The notes: a model not told the origin generated them from the letters alone. 64,000 nucleotides of DNA from an uncultured Mucispirillum sp. (GCA_944324495.1 CALUWN010000007.1:1-64000); one strand, 5' to 3'. Numbered from the stretch's first letter, positions 47,669 through 56,325 are shown. Made by a program: numbers and translations.

Positions 47669-49564
47669 TTATTTTTGAATAGTAATGTTATTTCTATTTA
47701 AAAAGTCTTTATTATATTTAACTTCAACTTTTTCCATAGCTTTACTTACATAAGAAGTGATTGCTGTTTCACCTTTAACAGATGCTATGAAGTTTTGTAT
47801 AGTGTCTTTATAGTCATTAAGTTTTGCCATATCAGCAGGAGTAATTGATGATACTTTAAAGATATAGAAGTTATCATCAAGAAGATATGGTTTTTGTAGT
47901 GCCTGACCACTTTTTGTGTTTTGTACAGTAGCAACAAGAGCAGCATCGCCTTTAAAAAGTGATTCTAAATCAGCATTTGAACGAACAAATGATAATTTTT
48001 TTACTTGGCTGTTGTATTTTGCAGCTGTTTTTTCAAACCCTTCACCAGCTATATCACTTTCCAATGCTTTTATACCTTCTTTTGTTATTTTATCAACTTT
48101 ATAATCTATTAAAAGCTGTTGTTTAACTTCAGCTAACTCTGGAATATAAGAAGGTTTTTTATCTTCTACTTCAAATATATATGTAACATTATCATCTTCA
48201 ATTCTTTGGCTTACAGCGCCTTTATCAAGCATAAAAAGGTTTTCTTTTGCCTGAGGTAAAAAGAATGTATCTTTTTCTGTTATATAATCATCTTCAGTAG
48301 TTACAAAAGATGCAAACTCAGGTTCTTTTTTAAGAAGTTCTGTAATATTTGTATTATTAAGTATTTTTGTGTATTCATTTAATGTATAAGTATTAAAAGC
48401 ATCTCTACCTGCATCTTGTTTTATAGTTGCTTTTATTTCATCTTTTTTCTCTTCAAAAGTAAACTCTTTAGCTGGTACAAGTTTATGTACATATACTATA
48501 ACATAGCCGTCTGAAACTTTTGTAACAGGAGAATAGCTTTCTGCTTTTGTGTTAAATATTACATTTTCTACATCAAATTTAGTAGTACCTTTAGTAATAA
48601 CACCCATGTAACCATCTACTGGGGAAGTATTGTTATCATTGTAAGTATTAGCAACTTCTGCAAAAGCTTTACCAGATTTTAATTCATCATATGCTTTGTT
48701 GATAATAGCAAGTGCTGCTTTATCACTTTCATTATCATTAGCATTTACAGGTATTGAAATCATACTAACTTCAGCACCTTCGCCTTGGTTAAAAATTGCT
48801 TTATTATTGTTATAAAAATTCTGAGCAATTTCATCAGATACTTCATAATTTTCTATAAACTTATCTTTATTAAATGCTGCATATTTTAACTTTATTTCAG
48901 CAGGCACTCTGTATGCTTCTTTTATTAAATTATAATATTCTTGAAGTTCAGCATCAGTTGGCTCTGCACTAACCTTATTTTCAAATGAATTAAGAGGAAC
49001 AGTTGCGTAATCAAGGTTTATAGTAGACATTCTATAGTTATATTCGTTTTCTATTTCCTTTTGGCTTACAACTGACTGGCTTTGGTAAATAAGCCCGCGT
49101 ATTTTCATAAGTTTCAATTCATCGCTGGCATTAGCTTCAAAAGAAGCAGGAGTAGTTCTGTTGTTTTTAAGCACTGCTTCATACTGCTGCATATTAAATA
49201 CACCATTAATTTGGAAAGCAGGCATAGAGCTAATATAAGCTTGTATTTCTGCTTTAGTAACAGGTATATCTAATTTATCAGCTTCCATAAGAAGCACTTT
49301 CTTTTCTATCATAGATTGCAAAACATATGCTGAAAGATTATCAATTTCACCACCGAACCTTTTAAGCTCTTCTTCTACCACTCTGTTTTGCATTATAAAT
49401 TCATTTTCAGTGATAACTTTATCACCAACTTTTACAGCGTATGTTGAAGACGAAGTTTTTTCACCAACACCCCATACTACAAATATTGTGGCAACAAAGG
49501 CGATAATAACAAGCCATAATACAATAGATAATGCTTTGCGATTATTACGAATTGAACTTAACAT
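47669..49564 (-). CDS. ppiD: Periplasmic peptidyl-prolyl isomerase/chaperone PpiD-like
   Basis: Membrane-anchored folding factor near the Sec exit. 631 residues: cytoplasmic N-terminus MLSSIRNNRKALS, one membrane helix (about 12-34, IVLWLVIIAFVATIFVVWGVG), a SurA/PpiD N-terminal chaperone domain (KVGDKVITENEF onwards), a parvulin-type domain (about 255-355, with KSGKAFAEVANTYND and GYMGVITKG), and a C-terminal chaperone-like part. Parvulin catalytic residues are degenerate, as in PpiD. The SRP RNA lies just upstream on the same strand. Confidence 0.92.
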   Translation of the reverse strand: MLSSIRNNRKALSIVLWLVIIAFVATIFVVWGVGEKTSSSTYAVKVGDKVITENEFIMQNRVVEEELKRFGGEIDNLSAYVLQSMIEKKVLLMEADKLDIPVTKAEIQAYISSMPAFQINGVFNMQQYEAVLKNNRTTPASFEANASDELKLMKIRGLIYQSQSVVSQKEIENEYNYRMSTINLDYATVPLNSFENKVSAEPTDAELQEYYNLIKEAYRVPAEIKLKYAAFNKDKFIENYEVSDEIAQNFYNNNKAIFNQGEGAEVSMISIPVNANDNESDKAALAIINKAYDELKSGKAFAEVANTYNDNNTSPVDGYMGVITKGTTKFDVENVIFNTKAESYSPVTKVSDGYVIVYVHKLVPAKEFTFEEKKDEIKATIKQDAGRDAFNTYTLNEYTKILNNTNITELLKKEPEFASFVTTEDDYITEKDTFFLPQAKENLFMLDKGAVSQRIEDDNVTYIFEVEDKKPSYIPELAEVKQQLLIDYKVDKITKEGIKALESDIAGEGFEKTAAKYNSQVKKLSFVRSNADLESLFKGDAALVATVQNTKSGQALQKPYLLDDNFYIFKVSSITPADMAKLNDYKDTIQNFIASVKGETAITSYVSKAMEKVEVKYNKDFLNRNNITIQK

Positions 49565-49594
49565 ATCATAACCCTAAAAATTATTAATGAAATG

Positions 49595-49703
49595 AGGACC
49601 CGTCAGAGTAACTGTGGCACACAGCTTAAACGACTACCGTTGCTTTCTTCCGAACCTGGCGGGGTTCGCCGTAAAACCATTGCACAGCCCCTGACGAGTC
49701 TTC
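49595..49703 (-). ncRNA. ffs: Signal recognition particle RNA (4.5S type)
   Basis: About 109 bases on the minus strand with the diagnostic tip GTTCGGAAGAAAGCAAC (matching the conserved GGTCCGGAAGGAAGCAGCC with its GGAA tetraloop). Outer arms pair end to end: GACTCGTCAG with CTGACGGGTC. This is the short bacterial SRP RNA that holds Ffh. It lies ~30 bases upstream of ppiD, so the two may share a promoter. A TATATAAA-like -10 lies just upstream of the RNA start. Confidence 0.92.
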
Positions 49704-50095
49704 AAACACCCTTTTATATAAAAAAGTGAAAAATATAAATAGACTATTTTTTTATCAATTTAATGCAATAATGTCAAATAAAAAAATCAAATATTTATAA
49801 AAAAATACAATAGTTATAATTTATGTAGTAAGAAACAATGTTATAAAATACGAAAAATATCCTTTTATAAAATTTTGTTAGAATATATTTTTAGGATAAT
49901 ACAATATTGCAAGTGTTGATTATTATATTAAAAAAACATACAAAAATATTAAGTATTTAGTAGTACATCAAAAAAAATAATAGTATATTAAAAATTTACT
50001 TGATTAGTTGTTTAAAATAGTTTATTCTTTAGTTAGAACGATATTTTATTTATATAAAATAGTTTAATATAAAATGTTATTGCAAGGAGGTCATT
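49704..50095. other. AT-rich intergenic region between SRP RNA and the symporter gene
   Basis: About 390 bases between divergent units. No gene or structured RNA is seen. It must hold the promoters of the SRP RNA (minus) and of the symporter (plus); for the latter, no single best hexamer pair can be picked by eye. The symporter has a GGAGG site at 50084-50090. Confidence 0.5.
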
Positions 50096-51394
50096 ATGGC
50101 TGAAAACAACCGTAAGATGTTATTATGGGCTATCTTAATAGGGCTTATACTCGGTGCTATTGTTGGTGTAATATTTGCTTTTATACCAGATGAACATGTT
50201 GCTAAAAAAGTATCATTGCTTATAGCTGCACCATTGGGTGATTTATTTATTAGGCTTTTAAAAATGATTGTTACACCTGTTATTATCTTTACTCTTATTT
50301 CTGGTGTAGCAAGCATATCTCCTGCCAGACTGGGTAAAGTAGGCGTTAAAATCATAGTTTTCTATATGCTTACTTCATTTATAGCAATTATTGTAGGGCT
50401 TGCAGTAGGTAATATTATGCAGCCGGGTGAAGGCGTTACATTAAAAGAAACAACTCAAGAAATTCAGGCAAAAGAAGCACCATCATTGGTTGAGACATTA
50501 CTTGCAATTGTTCCAACAAACCCTTTTGAATCTATTGCAAAAGGCGATGTACTTCCAATTATTTTCTTCTCTATTTTCTTTGGTATAGCATTAGCTTATG
50601 CTAGGGATAATCAGGATGCAAAAATAAAAGAAAGTGCCGATAGTGTTTATAAGTTTTTTGATGGCTGTGCACAAGTAATATTTAAAGTAGTTGGCTGGGT
50701 TATGATGTATGCTCCAATAGGTGTATTTTTCTTAATCTTCCAAGTATTTGCTAAGCAGGGTGCAGAAGCTTTCGGACCATTATTACACGTAACAGTTGCA
50801 GTTTATATTGGTTTACTTTTCCAAATGTTTGTAGTATATGTGGTAATATGCTCTATTTTCAAAATATCACCAGTGAAATTCATCAAAAAAGTATATGAAC
50901 CATGGCTTACAGCATTTGTTACTCGTTCTTCAGGTGGTACACTTCCTGTTTCTATGGATACAGCAGAAAGAGAAATGGGTATATCTAAAGGTGTTTATTC
51001 CTTTACATTACCATTAGGTGCTACTATTAATATGGATGGTACTACAATCTACCTTGGTGTTTGTGCATTCTTTATTGCAAATGCAGTAGGTATTCCTTTA
51101 ACTGGTGCTCAACAGATGACAATTATTATTACAGCAGTACTTGCTTCTATAGGAACTGCTGGTGTTCCGGGTGCTGGTGCAATCATGCTGATTATGGTAC
51201 TTAACTCTGTTGGTTTAGATGTAAGTCAAGGTAATGTAAAACTTGCATATGCTATGATATTAGGTATTGATGCACTCTTAGATATGGGTAGAACTTCTAT
51301 GAATATTGTTGGTGACTTATGCGGTACTTGTGTTGTAGCTAAAGTAGAAAACGAAATGGATATGTCCTTCTGGGAAGATGAAAAAGTAGGATAA
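50096..51394 (+). CDS. Dicarboxylate/amino acid:cation symporter (DAACS)
   Basis: Inner-membrane importer of C4-dicarboxylates or acidic amino acids with Na+ or H+. 432 residues and about eight helices plus two re-entrant loops. Signature segments: SSGGTLPVSMDTAE (HP1), TLPLGATINMDGTT with NMDGT in helix 7, GTAGVPGAGAIMLIMVL (HP2), and a helix 8 region with DALLDMGRTSMNI (Asp and Arg at substrate-coordinating positions; Arg here favours acidic substrates). A GGAGG site precedes the ATG. A racemase gene follows on the same strand beyond a terminator. Confidence 0.95.
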   Translation: MAENNRKMLLWAILIGLILGAIVGVIFAFIPDEHVAKKVSLLIAAPLGDLFIRLLKMIVTPVIIFTLISGVASISPARLGKVGVKIIVFYMLTSFIAIIVGLAVGNIMQPGEGVTLKETTQEIQAKEAPSLVETLLAIVPTNPFESIAKGDVLPIIFFSIFFGIALAYARDNQDAKIKESADSVYKFFDGCAQVIFKVVGWVMMYAPIGVFFLIFQVFAKQGAEAFGPLLHVTVAVYIGLLFQMFVVYVVICSIFKISPVKFIKKVYEPWLTAFVTRSSGGTLPVSMDTAEREMGISKGVYSFTLPLGATINMDGTTIYLGVCAFFIANAVGIPLTGAQQMTIIITAVLASIGTAGVPGAGAIMLIMVLNSVGLDVSQGNVKLAYAMILGIDALLDMGRTSMNIVGDLCGTCVVAKVENEMDMSFWEDEKVG

Positions 51395-51420
51395 TAATCA
51401 TACAAACCATTATTATAAAA

Positions 51421-51457
51421 TCCACAAGGGGTATATCTTCTTGTGGATTTTTTATTT
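51421..51457 (+). terminator. Terminator behind the symporter gene
   Basis: Stem TCCACAAG / CTTGTGGA around GGGTATATCTT with a TTTTTTATTTTATT tail. Confidence 0.85.
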
Positions 51458-51475
51458 TATTAAAAGGGTGATAAT

Positions 51476-52168
51476 ATGAAAACAATAGGTATAATCGGTG
51501 GTATGGGTCCACTTGCTACAATTGATTTATATGAAAAAATAACATTTAACACAAAAGCAGAAAAAGACCAAGACCATATACATATTATAATAGACAGCTA
51601 TCCGCAGATAGAAGATAGGACTGCATATATTTTGCATGGCGGTAAAAACCCAAAAGATAAATTAATAGAAAGTGCAAAAAGGCTAGAAAATGCAGGGGCA
51701 GATGCTTTAATTATGCCATGCAACACAGCTCATTTTTTTGCTAAAGATATTGAAAAAGAAGTTTCTATTCCACTTATTCATATTGTAAAAAGTACAGCAG
51801 AAGCTATTAAAAATAAATATCCAAAAGCAAATAAAATAGGGCTGATAGCTACAACAGGTACACTAAAATCTGGTGTATATGCTAATATATTAATAGACTA
51901 TGGCTACGATATTATAGAGCTTGATGAAAAGTTAGAAAATGATATTATGGATTGTATATATAAAGGTGTAAAAGCTGGTAAAACAGAAGAATATGTTCCA
52001 CTTTTTCAAAAGTGTGTAGATAAGATTACGGATATGGGTGCAGATGTATTAATAGCAGGCTGTACAGAAATTCCAATACTAGTGCCACATATAAAATCAA
52101 AAATACCAGTGGTTGATGCTACTTTAGAACTTGCTTTAGCTGCTGTTAAATTTGCCTTGACAAAGTGA
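51476..52168 (+). CDS. Aspartate/glutamate racemase family protein
   Basis: Cofactor-independent racemase of Asp or Glu. 230 residues, standard length. N-terminus KTIGIIGGMGPLATIDLYEKI; catalytic Cys pair in MPCNTAHFF (first Cys) and IAGCTEIPIL (second Cys). It is the RacX/YgeA type rather than MurI, judging by the GGMGP start. Adjacent to an acidic amino acid/dicarboxylate symporter, which suggests use of D- or L-aspartate; a strong terminator separates the two units, so the link is by position only. Confidence 0.92.
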   Translation: MKTIGIIGGMGPLATIDLYEKITFNTKAEKDQDHIHIIIDSYPQIEDRTAYILHGGKNPKDKLIESAKRLENAGADALIMPCNTAHFFAKDIEKEVSIPLIHIVKSTAEAIKNKYPKANKIGLIATTGTLKSGVYANILIDYGYDIIELDEKLENDIMDCIYKGVKAGKTEEYVPLFQKCVDKITDMGADVLIAGCTEIPILVPHIKSKIPVVDATLELALAAVKFALTK

Positions 52169-52219
52169 ATTTTTATGTATAGAAAAATAGTAAATGAATG
52201 TTTGAAGGAGGATTATCTA

Positions 52220-52540
52220 ATGGCTGGAGAAACAAAATTTTGTCCTGAATGTGGTAAAGAAGTTTCTGTTAATGCAGTAGTATGCCCGGGCTGTGGTATA
52301 CAATTAAAATCAATAGGTTTAGGTTCTGGTAAAAACAGAATAGTAGCTGCATTGCTTGCAATTTTTCTTGGTGGTTTTGGTATTCAATGGTTCTACCTTG
52401 GAAAAAACTTATATGGTATTTTATCACTTGTTTTTTTCTGGACAGGTATACCTGCAATTATAGCTATCATTCATTTTGTTTTACTTCTTATCTCTAGTGA
52501 TGAAGATTTCAATGCTAAATATGGCACAGAGAATAAGTAA
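52220..52540 (+). CDS. Zinc-ribbon plus TM2 domain protein
   Basis: 106 residues from ATG 52220 (AAGGAGG 8 bases upstream); a start at 52175 would leave that site inside the gene. N-terminal zinc ribbon CPECG...CPGCG (two CxxC pairs), then a TM2 domain: NRIVAALLAIFLGGFGIQWFYLGKNLYG with the G-x-H/Q-x-FYLG turn between two membrane helices, and a final DEDFNAKYG. TM2 proteins are inner-membrane proteins of unknown function. A paralogue follows 20 bases later. Confidence 0.85.
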   Translation: MAGETKFCPECGKEVSVNAVVCPGCGIQLKSIGLGSGKNRIVAALLAIFLGGFGIQWFYLGKNLYGILSLVFFWTGIPAIIAIIHFVLLLISSDEDFNAKYGTENK

Positions 52541-52559
52541 GTAGGGGAATTTATTTCAA

Positions 52560-52994
52560 ATGGATAGTGAAACAAAATTTTGTACCAGTTGTGGTCAAAA
52601 GATATTAAAAAAGGCTGTTATGTGCCCACATTGTGGTGCAACAGTGGCAAATCTTAATGGCTACTATGCTGGTAAGAATAAAGTGATAGCAGCTGTGTTT
52701 GCATTTACTCTTGGAGCTCTTGGCATACACTGGTTCTATCTAGGTAAAAAAATGTATGGTGCTATAATGTTAATGGCTAGTTTGATATCGTTGATATTAG
52801 GTGCTCCATTATATGTTATTGGATATGAGGATGCTAAATATAGCGAAGAAGCAGCTTTACAAGCACTTGCAGGCATGGGTATAATTTTTATTACAGTGCT
52901 TATTGCTTGTATTCAAGGAGTTAGAATTCTAACTTTAAGCGATGAAAAGTTTAATGCACTATACCTAAATTCTGATAAAGATGATGATATTTAA
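52560..52994 (+). CDS. Zinc-ribbon plus TM2 domain protein, paralogue
   Basis: 144 residues with the same plan: CTSCG...CPHCG ribbon, then NKVIAAVFAFTLGALGIHWFYLGKKMYGAIMLMASL, a longer loop with an acidic segment (GYEDAKYSEEAAL), a third hydrophobic helix, and LSDEKFNALY near the end. Clearly a relative of the gene 20 bases upstream (both end in a D-x-KFNA-type motif), so a tandem duplication that diverged. Function unknown. Confidence 0.85.
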   Translation: MDSETKFCTSCGQKILKKAVMCPHCGATVANLNGYYAGKNKVIAAVFAFTLGALGIHWFYLGKKMYGAIMLMASLISLILGAPLYVIGYEDAKYSEEAALQALAGMGIIFITVLIACIQGVRILTLSDEKFNALYLNSDKDDDI

Positions 52995-52998
52995 TCAT

Positions 52999-53196
52999 AT
53001 TTCAGATTGTCGAAAAAATACATTTTTTCGCCAGTCTTTTGATGAACCTAATAATGCTCTCCGCATTTTGTTAGGCTGTAAGGCTAACTAAACTTGGATA
53101 CACGCTCCAAGTTTAGTTAAATAGATTATTTTTTAATGTAGATAATATTTCTTATTATAAGTTTAAAATAATCAATAACTTTTTTGACAGTCTGAA
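52999..53196. repeat. MITE-like element, family 1, copy 2
   Basis: 198 bases with TTCAGATTGTC at the left and GACAGTCTGAA at the right (10 of 11 complementary). It is the reverse complement of 31316-31511 with about one change in ten. The nested hairpins are conserved, including the paired changes in the AACTAAACTTGGA arm. No gene. It is followed directly by a terminator. Confidence 0.85.
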
Positions 53197-53222
53197 GGGA
53201 GCATTACAAGCTCCCTTTTTTA
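53196..53222 (+). terminator. Terminator abutting the family 1 element
   Basis: Stem AGGGAGC / GCTCCCT with a 7-base loop and T6. Probably the original terminator of the TM2 genes, now pushed ~200 bases away by the inserted repeat. Confidence 0.8.
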
Positions 53223-53299
53223 TTAACTCTTTAGAGAGTTGAGCATAGCGAAGCAAAAAACTACTGGCTATGCCAGTAGATGATAAAATCTTATAGAAA

Positions 53300-53364
53300 A
53301 AAATCTCCTTTATAGTAAGATGAATTGTTCAAGTTACATCAAACAAAAATAACAAGGAGATTTT
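53300..53364 (+). promoter_or_regulatory. Translation-blocking hairpin in the transposase leader
   Basis: A perfect 11-bp inverted repeat, AAAATCTCCTT (53300-53310) and AAGGAGATTTT (53354-53364). The second arm holds the whole ribosome site of the transposase (AAGGAG, 5 bases before the ATG). A leader hairpin that hides the start region is a known feature of IS200 and keeps transposase low. Confidence 0.8.
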
Positions 53365-53811
53365 ATGTCACATAGTTTATCACATAGTAAATGGCTATGC
53401 AAGTATCACATAATATTTACACCTAAGTATAGACGAAAAATAATATATAACAAATATCGGGAAAGTATAAGAGATATTTTAAAAAGTTTATGTTCTTATA
53501 AAGGAATAGAGATATTAGAGGGTCATTTAATGCCAGACCATGTACATTTACTGTTATCAATTCCACCCAAATATAGTGTATCAAGTATAATGGGCTATTT
53601 AAAAGGTAAGAGTTCATTAATGATATTTGAACGCCATGCTAATTTAAAATATCAATTTGGTAATCGTCATTTTTGGTCAATAGGATATTATGTAAGTACA
53701 GTTGGATTAAATGAAGCAACAATAAGAAAATATATACAAGACCAAGAAAAAGAAGATATATTACATGATAAGTTAGGGATAAAAGAATATAATGACCCTT
53801 TTAAAGGGTAG
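53365..53811 (+). CDS. tnpA: IS200-type transposase TnpA (HUH/Y1)
   Basis: 148 residues, the usual length. The HUH motif is HVH (His59, His61) in LMPDHVHLLLS; the catalytic tyrosine is Tyr123 in IRKYIQDQ. It acts as a dimer on single-stranded DNA at the lagging strand. FGNRHFWSIGYY is also typical. No TnpB/IscB-type gene is present. The frame is intact, so the copy may be active. Confidence 0.96.
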   Translation: MSHSLSHSKWLCKYHIIFTPKYRRKIIYNKYRESIRDILKSLCSYKGIEILEGHLMPDHVHLLLSIPPKYSVSSIMGYLKGKSSLMIFERHANLKYQFGNRHFWSIGYYVSTVGLNEATIRKYIQDQEKEDILHDKLGIKEYNDPFKG

Positions 53812-53922
53812 CTGGTAAAATAATATCACTGTTAGTGATAAAATAGTATTAACTGCGATGTGACTTGAACAAGTCAGCACCTTTAGATGCTGCAGGTGAT
53901 AGTGGCTTATAGCCAAAGAGCA

Positions 53923-53945
53923 AACTACCCGTTTAACGGGTAGTT
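53923..53945 (+). repeat. Right-end hairpin of the IS200-type element
   Basis: Perfect 11-bp stem. Its last bases provide the stop codon (TTA on this strand, 53944-53946) of the radical SAM gene on the minus strand. Confidence 0.85.
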
Positions 53946-55311
53946 ATGATTTTCCTAAATTACTTTTAGTTTTATATGAAACAAGTGCAGCAAGCCTGCC
54001 TATATTTTTATAGCCTATTATACTACATATAAAATCGGTAAATTTTCCAAATTTTCTGTAAAACAGATTAAAAAGCAGGTATGGTATCCACTGGTTTTTA
54101 GATTTTGGCATCCTTTTTATAATATTTTTAATAGTATAAATATCCTTATATATTTTAAGATAGCCAAGTTGTAGTTCCTGCTCTGTCATATTTTTAGGTT
54201 TGAAAACCACATTGGCTGTATTATATTTTTCATAATCATCACTAATAAGTCTGCCTGTTGTTTTAAATTTTTTATAAAGCTTAGTGCCAGGGTATGGAGT
54301 TAATATGTGGGATGTAACAGTTTCTATTTTATTATCCACAATCCATTTTAATGTTTTATCAAAAGTATCTTTTGTATCACCATCAAGCCCAAAAACAAAA
54401 CTGGCATTTATCATAATTCCACGTTTATGTATTTCTGATACTATATAATTATAGCGTTCTACATTGTTTTGTACTTTACTAACATCTTCAATAGATGAAG
54501 TATTAATGCTTTCAAACCCTATAAAAAGACTTTGGCAGCCTGCAGTTTTCATTTCATCAAGCATATTAGGAATATCAACAACATTACTTGAAACTGCGGC
54601 ATTCCATTTTAAATTTAGCGGTTTTAAAGCTTTTAATAAATCAAATGTCCAAGAAGGGTTGCCTATTAAGTTATCATCAATAAACATAATATGTGTAGAA
54701 TTAATTGCTTTAATATCTGCAATAATATCATCTATATTTCTAGTAACAAATAAGCCTTTATAAGCATCACAGCTGTTATAGCAGAAATCACATTTAAAAG
54801 GGCAGCCTCTGCTTGTAGATATTATATTATAATATAAATATTCACTTCTATTAATAAGGTTATAAGCAGGGGATACAATATTTTCTGGTTTAATGTTTGC
54901 AGCATTATGGGTATATCTTTTTTTAAGGCAGCCTTTTTCAAAATCGCTTATAATATCATACCATGTAAATTCGGCAAGCCCTATACTTAATGCATCAAAA
55001 TATTTTTCTGATTCATCTGGGTTTGCTGTAATATGGATACCGCCTGCTACAACAGGAATATTTTTAGATTGAAATATTTTTGCTATTTCACAGGCTCTGG
55101 GAAAAATATCTACAGTAATACTTATGCCTACAATATCAACTTTTTTATCAAAATCAATATCCTTTATATTTTCGTTTTCATAGATAATAGTATGTTTATC
55201 TTGAAGCATATTTGCAATGGTTAAAAGCCCAAGGGAAGGGGACATTTTTGTTTTCAGCCCTGTATCCATTGGTCTTTTAATCATTCTTGGTTGAATAAGT
55301 TTGATAATCAT
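53944..55311 (-). CDS. B12-binding domain radical SAM protein
   Basis: 455 residues from ATG 55311; an extension to 55347 would run into the previous gene. N-terminal cobalamin-binding-type Rossmann domain (MIIKLIQPRMIK; SLGLLTIANML; DIVGISITVDIFPRA; VVAGGIHITANPDE), then the radical SAM barrel with STSRGCPFKCDFC (CxxxCxxC) and LFIGFESIN. This architecture covers methyltransferases and ring-forming enzymes; the substrate is unknown. The final residues GKS and the stop codon lie in IS200 sequence, so the original C-terminus may have been different. It starts 7 bases after the hemolysin III family gene, in the same operon. Confidence 0.88.
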   Translation of the reverse strand: MIIKLIQPRMIKRPMDTGLKTKMSPSLGLLTIANMLQDKHTIIYENENIKDIDFDKKVDIVGISITVDIFPRACEIAKIFQSKNIPVVAGGIHITANPDESEKYFDALSIGLAEFTWYDIISDFEKGCLKKRYTHNAANIKPENIVSPAYNLINRSEYLYYNIISTSRGCPFKCDFCYNSCDAYKGLFVTRNIDDIIADIKAINSTHIMFIDDNLIGNPSWTFDLLKALKPLNLKWNAAVSSNVVDIPNMLDEMKTAGCQSLFIGFESINTSSIEDVSKVQNNVERYNYIVSEIHKRGIMINASFVFGLDGDTKDTFDKTLKWIVDNKIETVTSHILTPYPGTKLYKKFKTTGRLISDDYEKYNTANVVFKPKNMTEQELQLGYLKIYKDIYTIKNIIKRMPKSKNQWIPYLLFNLFYRKFGKFTDFICSIIGYKNIGRLAALVSYKTKSNLGKS

Positions 55312-55318
55312 AATGTTA

Positions 55319-55966
55319 CTATAACACCACGTAGAATAATACTGCAAAAAATTGAAGCACAGTACCAGCTAATACAAACAAGTGCCATATGGCGTGGTTA
55401 AATGGAAGTGATTTCCATTTATAAAATATTACACCAAATGAATAAGAAAGCCCGCCTGCTGCTAAAAGTATTACGCCACCTAGTTCAACATTTTTTACAA
55501 AAGGGTATATGGCAATCAATATCATCCACCCCATAGCAAGATATATAATAGTAGATATTTTCCTAAAATTATTACCATATATTATTTTTAATATTGTACC
55601 AGTAATAGCACACGCCCATATTACACCAAAAATAGACCATCCCCAAGCACCACGCAGGTTTACAAGCATAAACGGTGTATAAGAGCCAGCAATAAGGTAA
55701 TATATAGATATGTGGTCAAACATATTTAATTTTTTTGCTGCTTTTGTTTTTGAAAAGCTGTGGTACAATGTGGAGGCAGTATATAAAACTATCATAGATG
55801 CACCATATATGGCAGATGATACAACCTTCCATGCATCCCCATAAATGGCAGCAAATACAACTAATATAACAAGCCCTGCTATACTTAATGCAATACCAAT
55901 GCCGTGGGTAACTGCATTCATAATTTCTTCAGCTTTTGAATATTTTGGTAAACTTATTTCAGACAT
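55319..55966 (-). CDS. Hemolysin III family (PAQR-type) membrane protein
   Basis: 215 residues, seven membrane helices. Starts MSEISLPKYSKAEEIMNAVTHGIGIALSIAGL; contains the family metal-site residues in TASTLYHSF and HISIYYLIAGSYTPF, and HAIWHLFVLAGTVLQFF near the end. Members are YqfA/HlyIII-like, distant relatives of PAQR receptors with a zinc-hydrolase-like core; the cytolysin name is historical. The radical SAM gene follows 7 bases after it. Confidence 0.93.
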   Translation of the reverse strand: MSEISLPKYSKAEEIMNAVTHGIGIALSIAGLVILVVFAAIYGDAWKVVSSAIYGASMIVLYTASTLYHSFSKTKAAKKLNMFDHISIYYLIAGSYTPFMLVNLRGAWGWSIFGVIWACAITGTILKIIYGNNFRKISTIIYLAMGWMILIAIYPFVKNVELGGVILLAAGGLSYSFGVIFYKWKSLPFNHAIWHLFVLAGTVLQFFAVLFYVVL

Positions 55967-55999
55967 TTTTACTCCAAATAATTAATAAAAAAAGAGTTT

Positions 56000-56194
56000 T
56001 TAAGGGAGAAATTCATCTATAGAGTGTTCTTTAATTTTTAACGGTCCTTGAAACAGGCCGCATCTTGATTTGACTTCATCTTTCGTAATATACTTTTTTA
56101 AAGCTGCACATCTAAAAAGATATAATTCTTTCATCTGCTCTACTTTTATTTCTTTTTTATGGATACAGCCGTGATTACATCCTCTCAAACTCAT
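56000..56194 (-). CDS. Small Cys-rich protein, possibly leaderless
   Basis: 64 residues with five Cys: MSLRGCNHGCIHKKE (CxxxC), FRCAALKKY and KSRCGLF, spaced as in small metal-binding proteins. It has no ribosome site; instead a strong promoter (TTGATA-N16-TATAAT on the minus strand) ends 7 bases before the ATG, so transcription would start at or next to the ATG. An inner ATG at 56134 would drop the CxxxC pair and has no better site. I recognise no family. It precedes the hemolysin III gene by 33 bases. Confidence 0.6.
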   Translation of the reverse strand: MSLRGCNHGCIHKKEIKVEQMKELYLFRCAALKKYITKDEVKSRCGLFQGPLKIKEHSIDEFLP

Positions 56195-56201
56195 AAGGGG
56201 G

Positions 56202-56229
56202 ATTATATCATTAAAAAATATATTATCAA
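56202..56229 (-). promoter_or_regulatory. Strong promoter directly at the small Cys-rich gene
   Basis: On the minus strand: TTGATA (56229-56224), 16-base spacer, TATAAT (56207-56202). Predicted start about 56195, one base from the ATG at 56194. Confidence 0.7.
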
Positions 56230-56325
56230 TAAAAAATTGCTATTTTTTATTAAATTATATTGTAATTTATCATATTAATATTATATGAAATATATTAATT
56301 GTATTAATTATTACGAGGCATTTTT

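Larger units (their letters stand above)
53257..53950 (+). mobile_element. Complete IS200-type insertion sequence
   Basis: Single-transposase element of the IS200/IS605 family. Left subterminal hairpin CTACTGGC/GCCAGTAG (53261-53279, loop TAT), right hairpin AACTACCCGTT/AACGGGTAGTT (53923-53945). Such elements move as single strands and make no target duplication, and none is seen. Exact ends cannot be fixed by eye; the right end is bounded by identity with window bases 1-76. A second copy lies at or beyond the left edge of the window. Confidence 0.85.
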
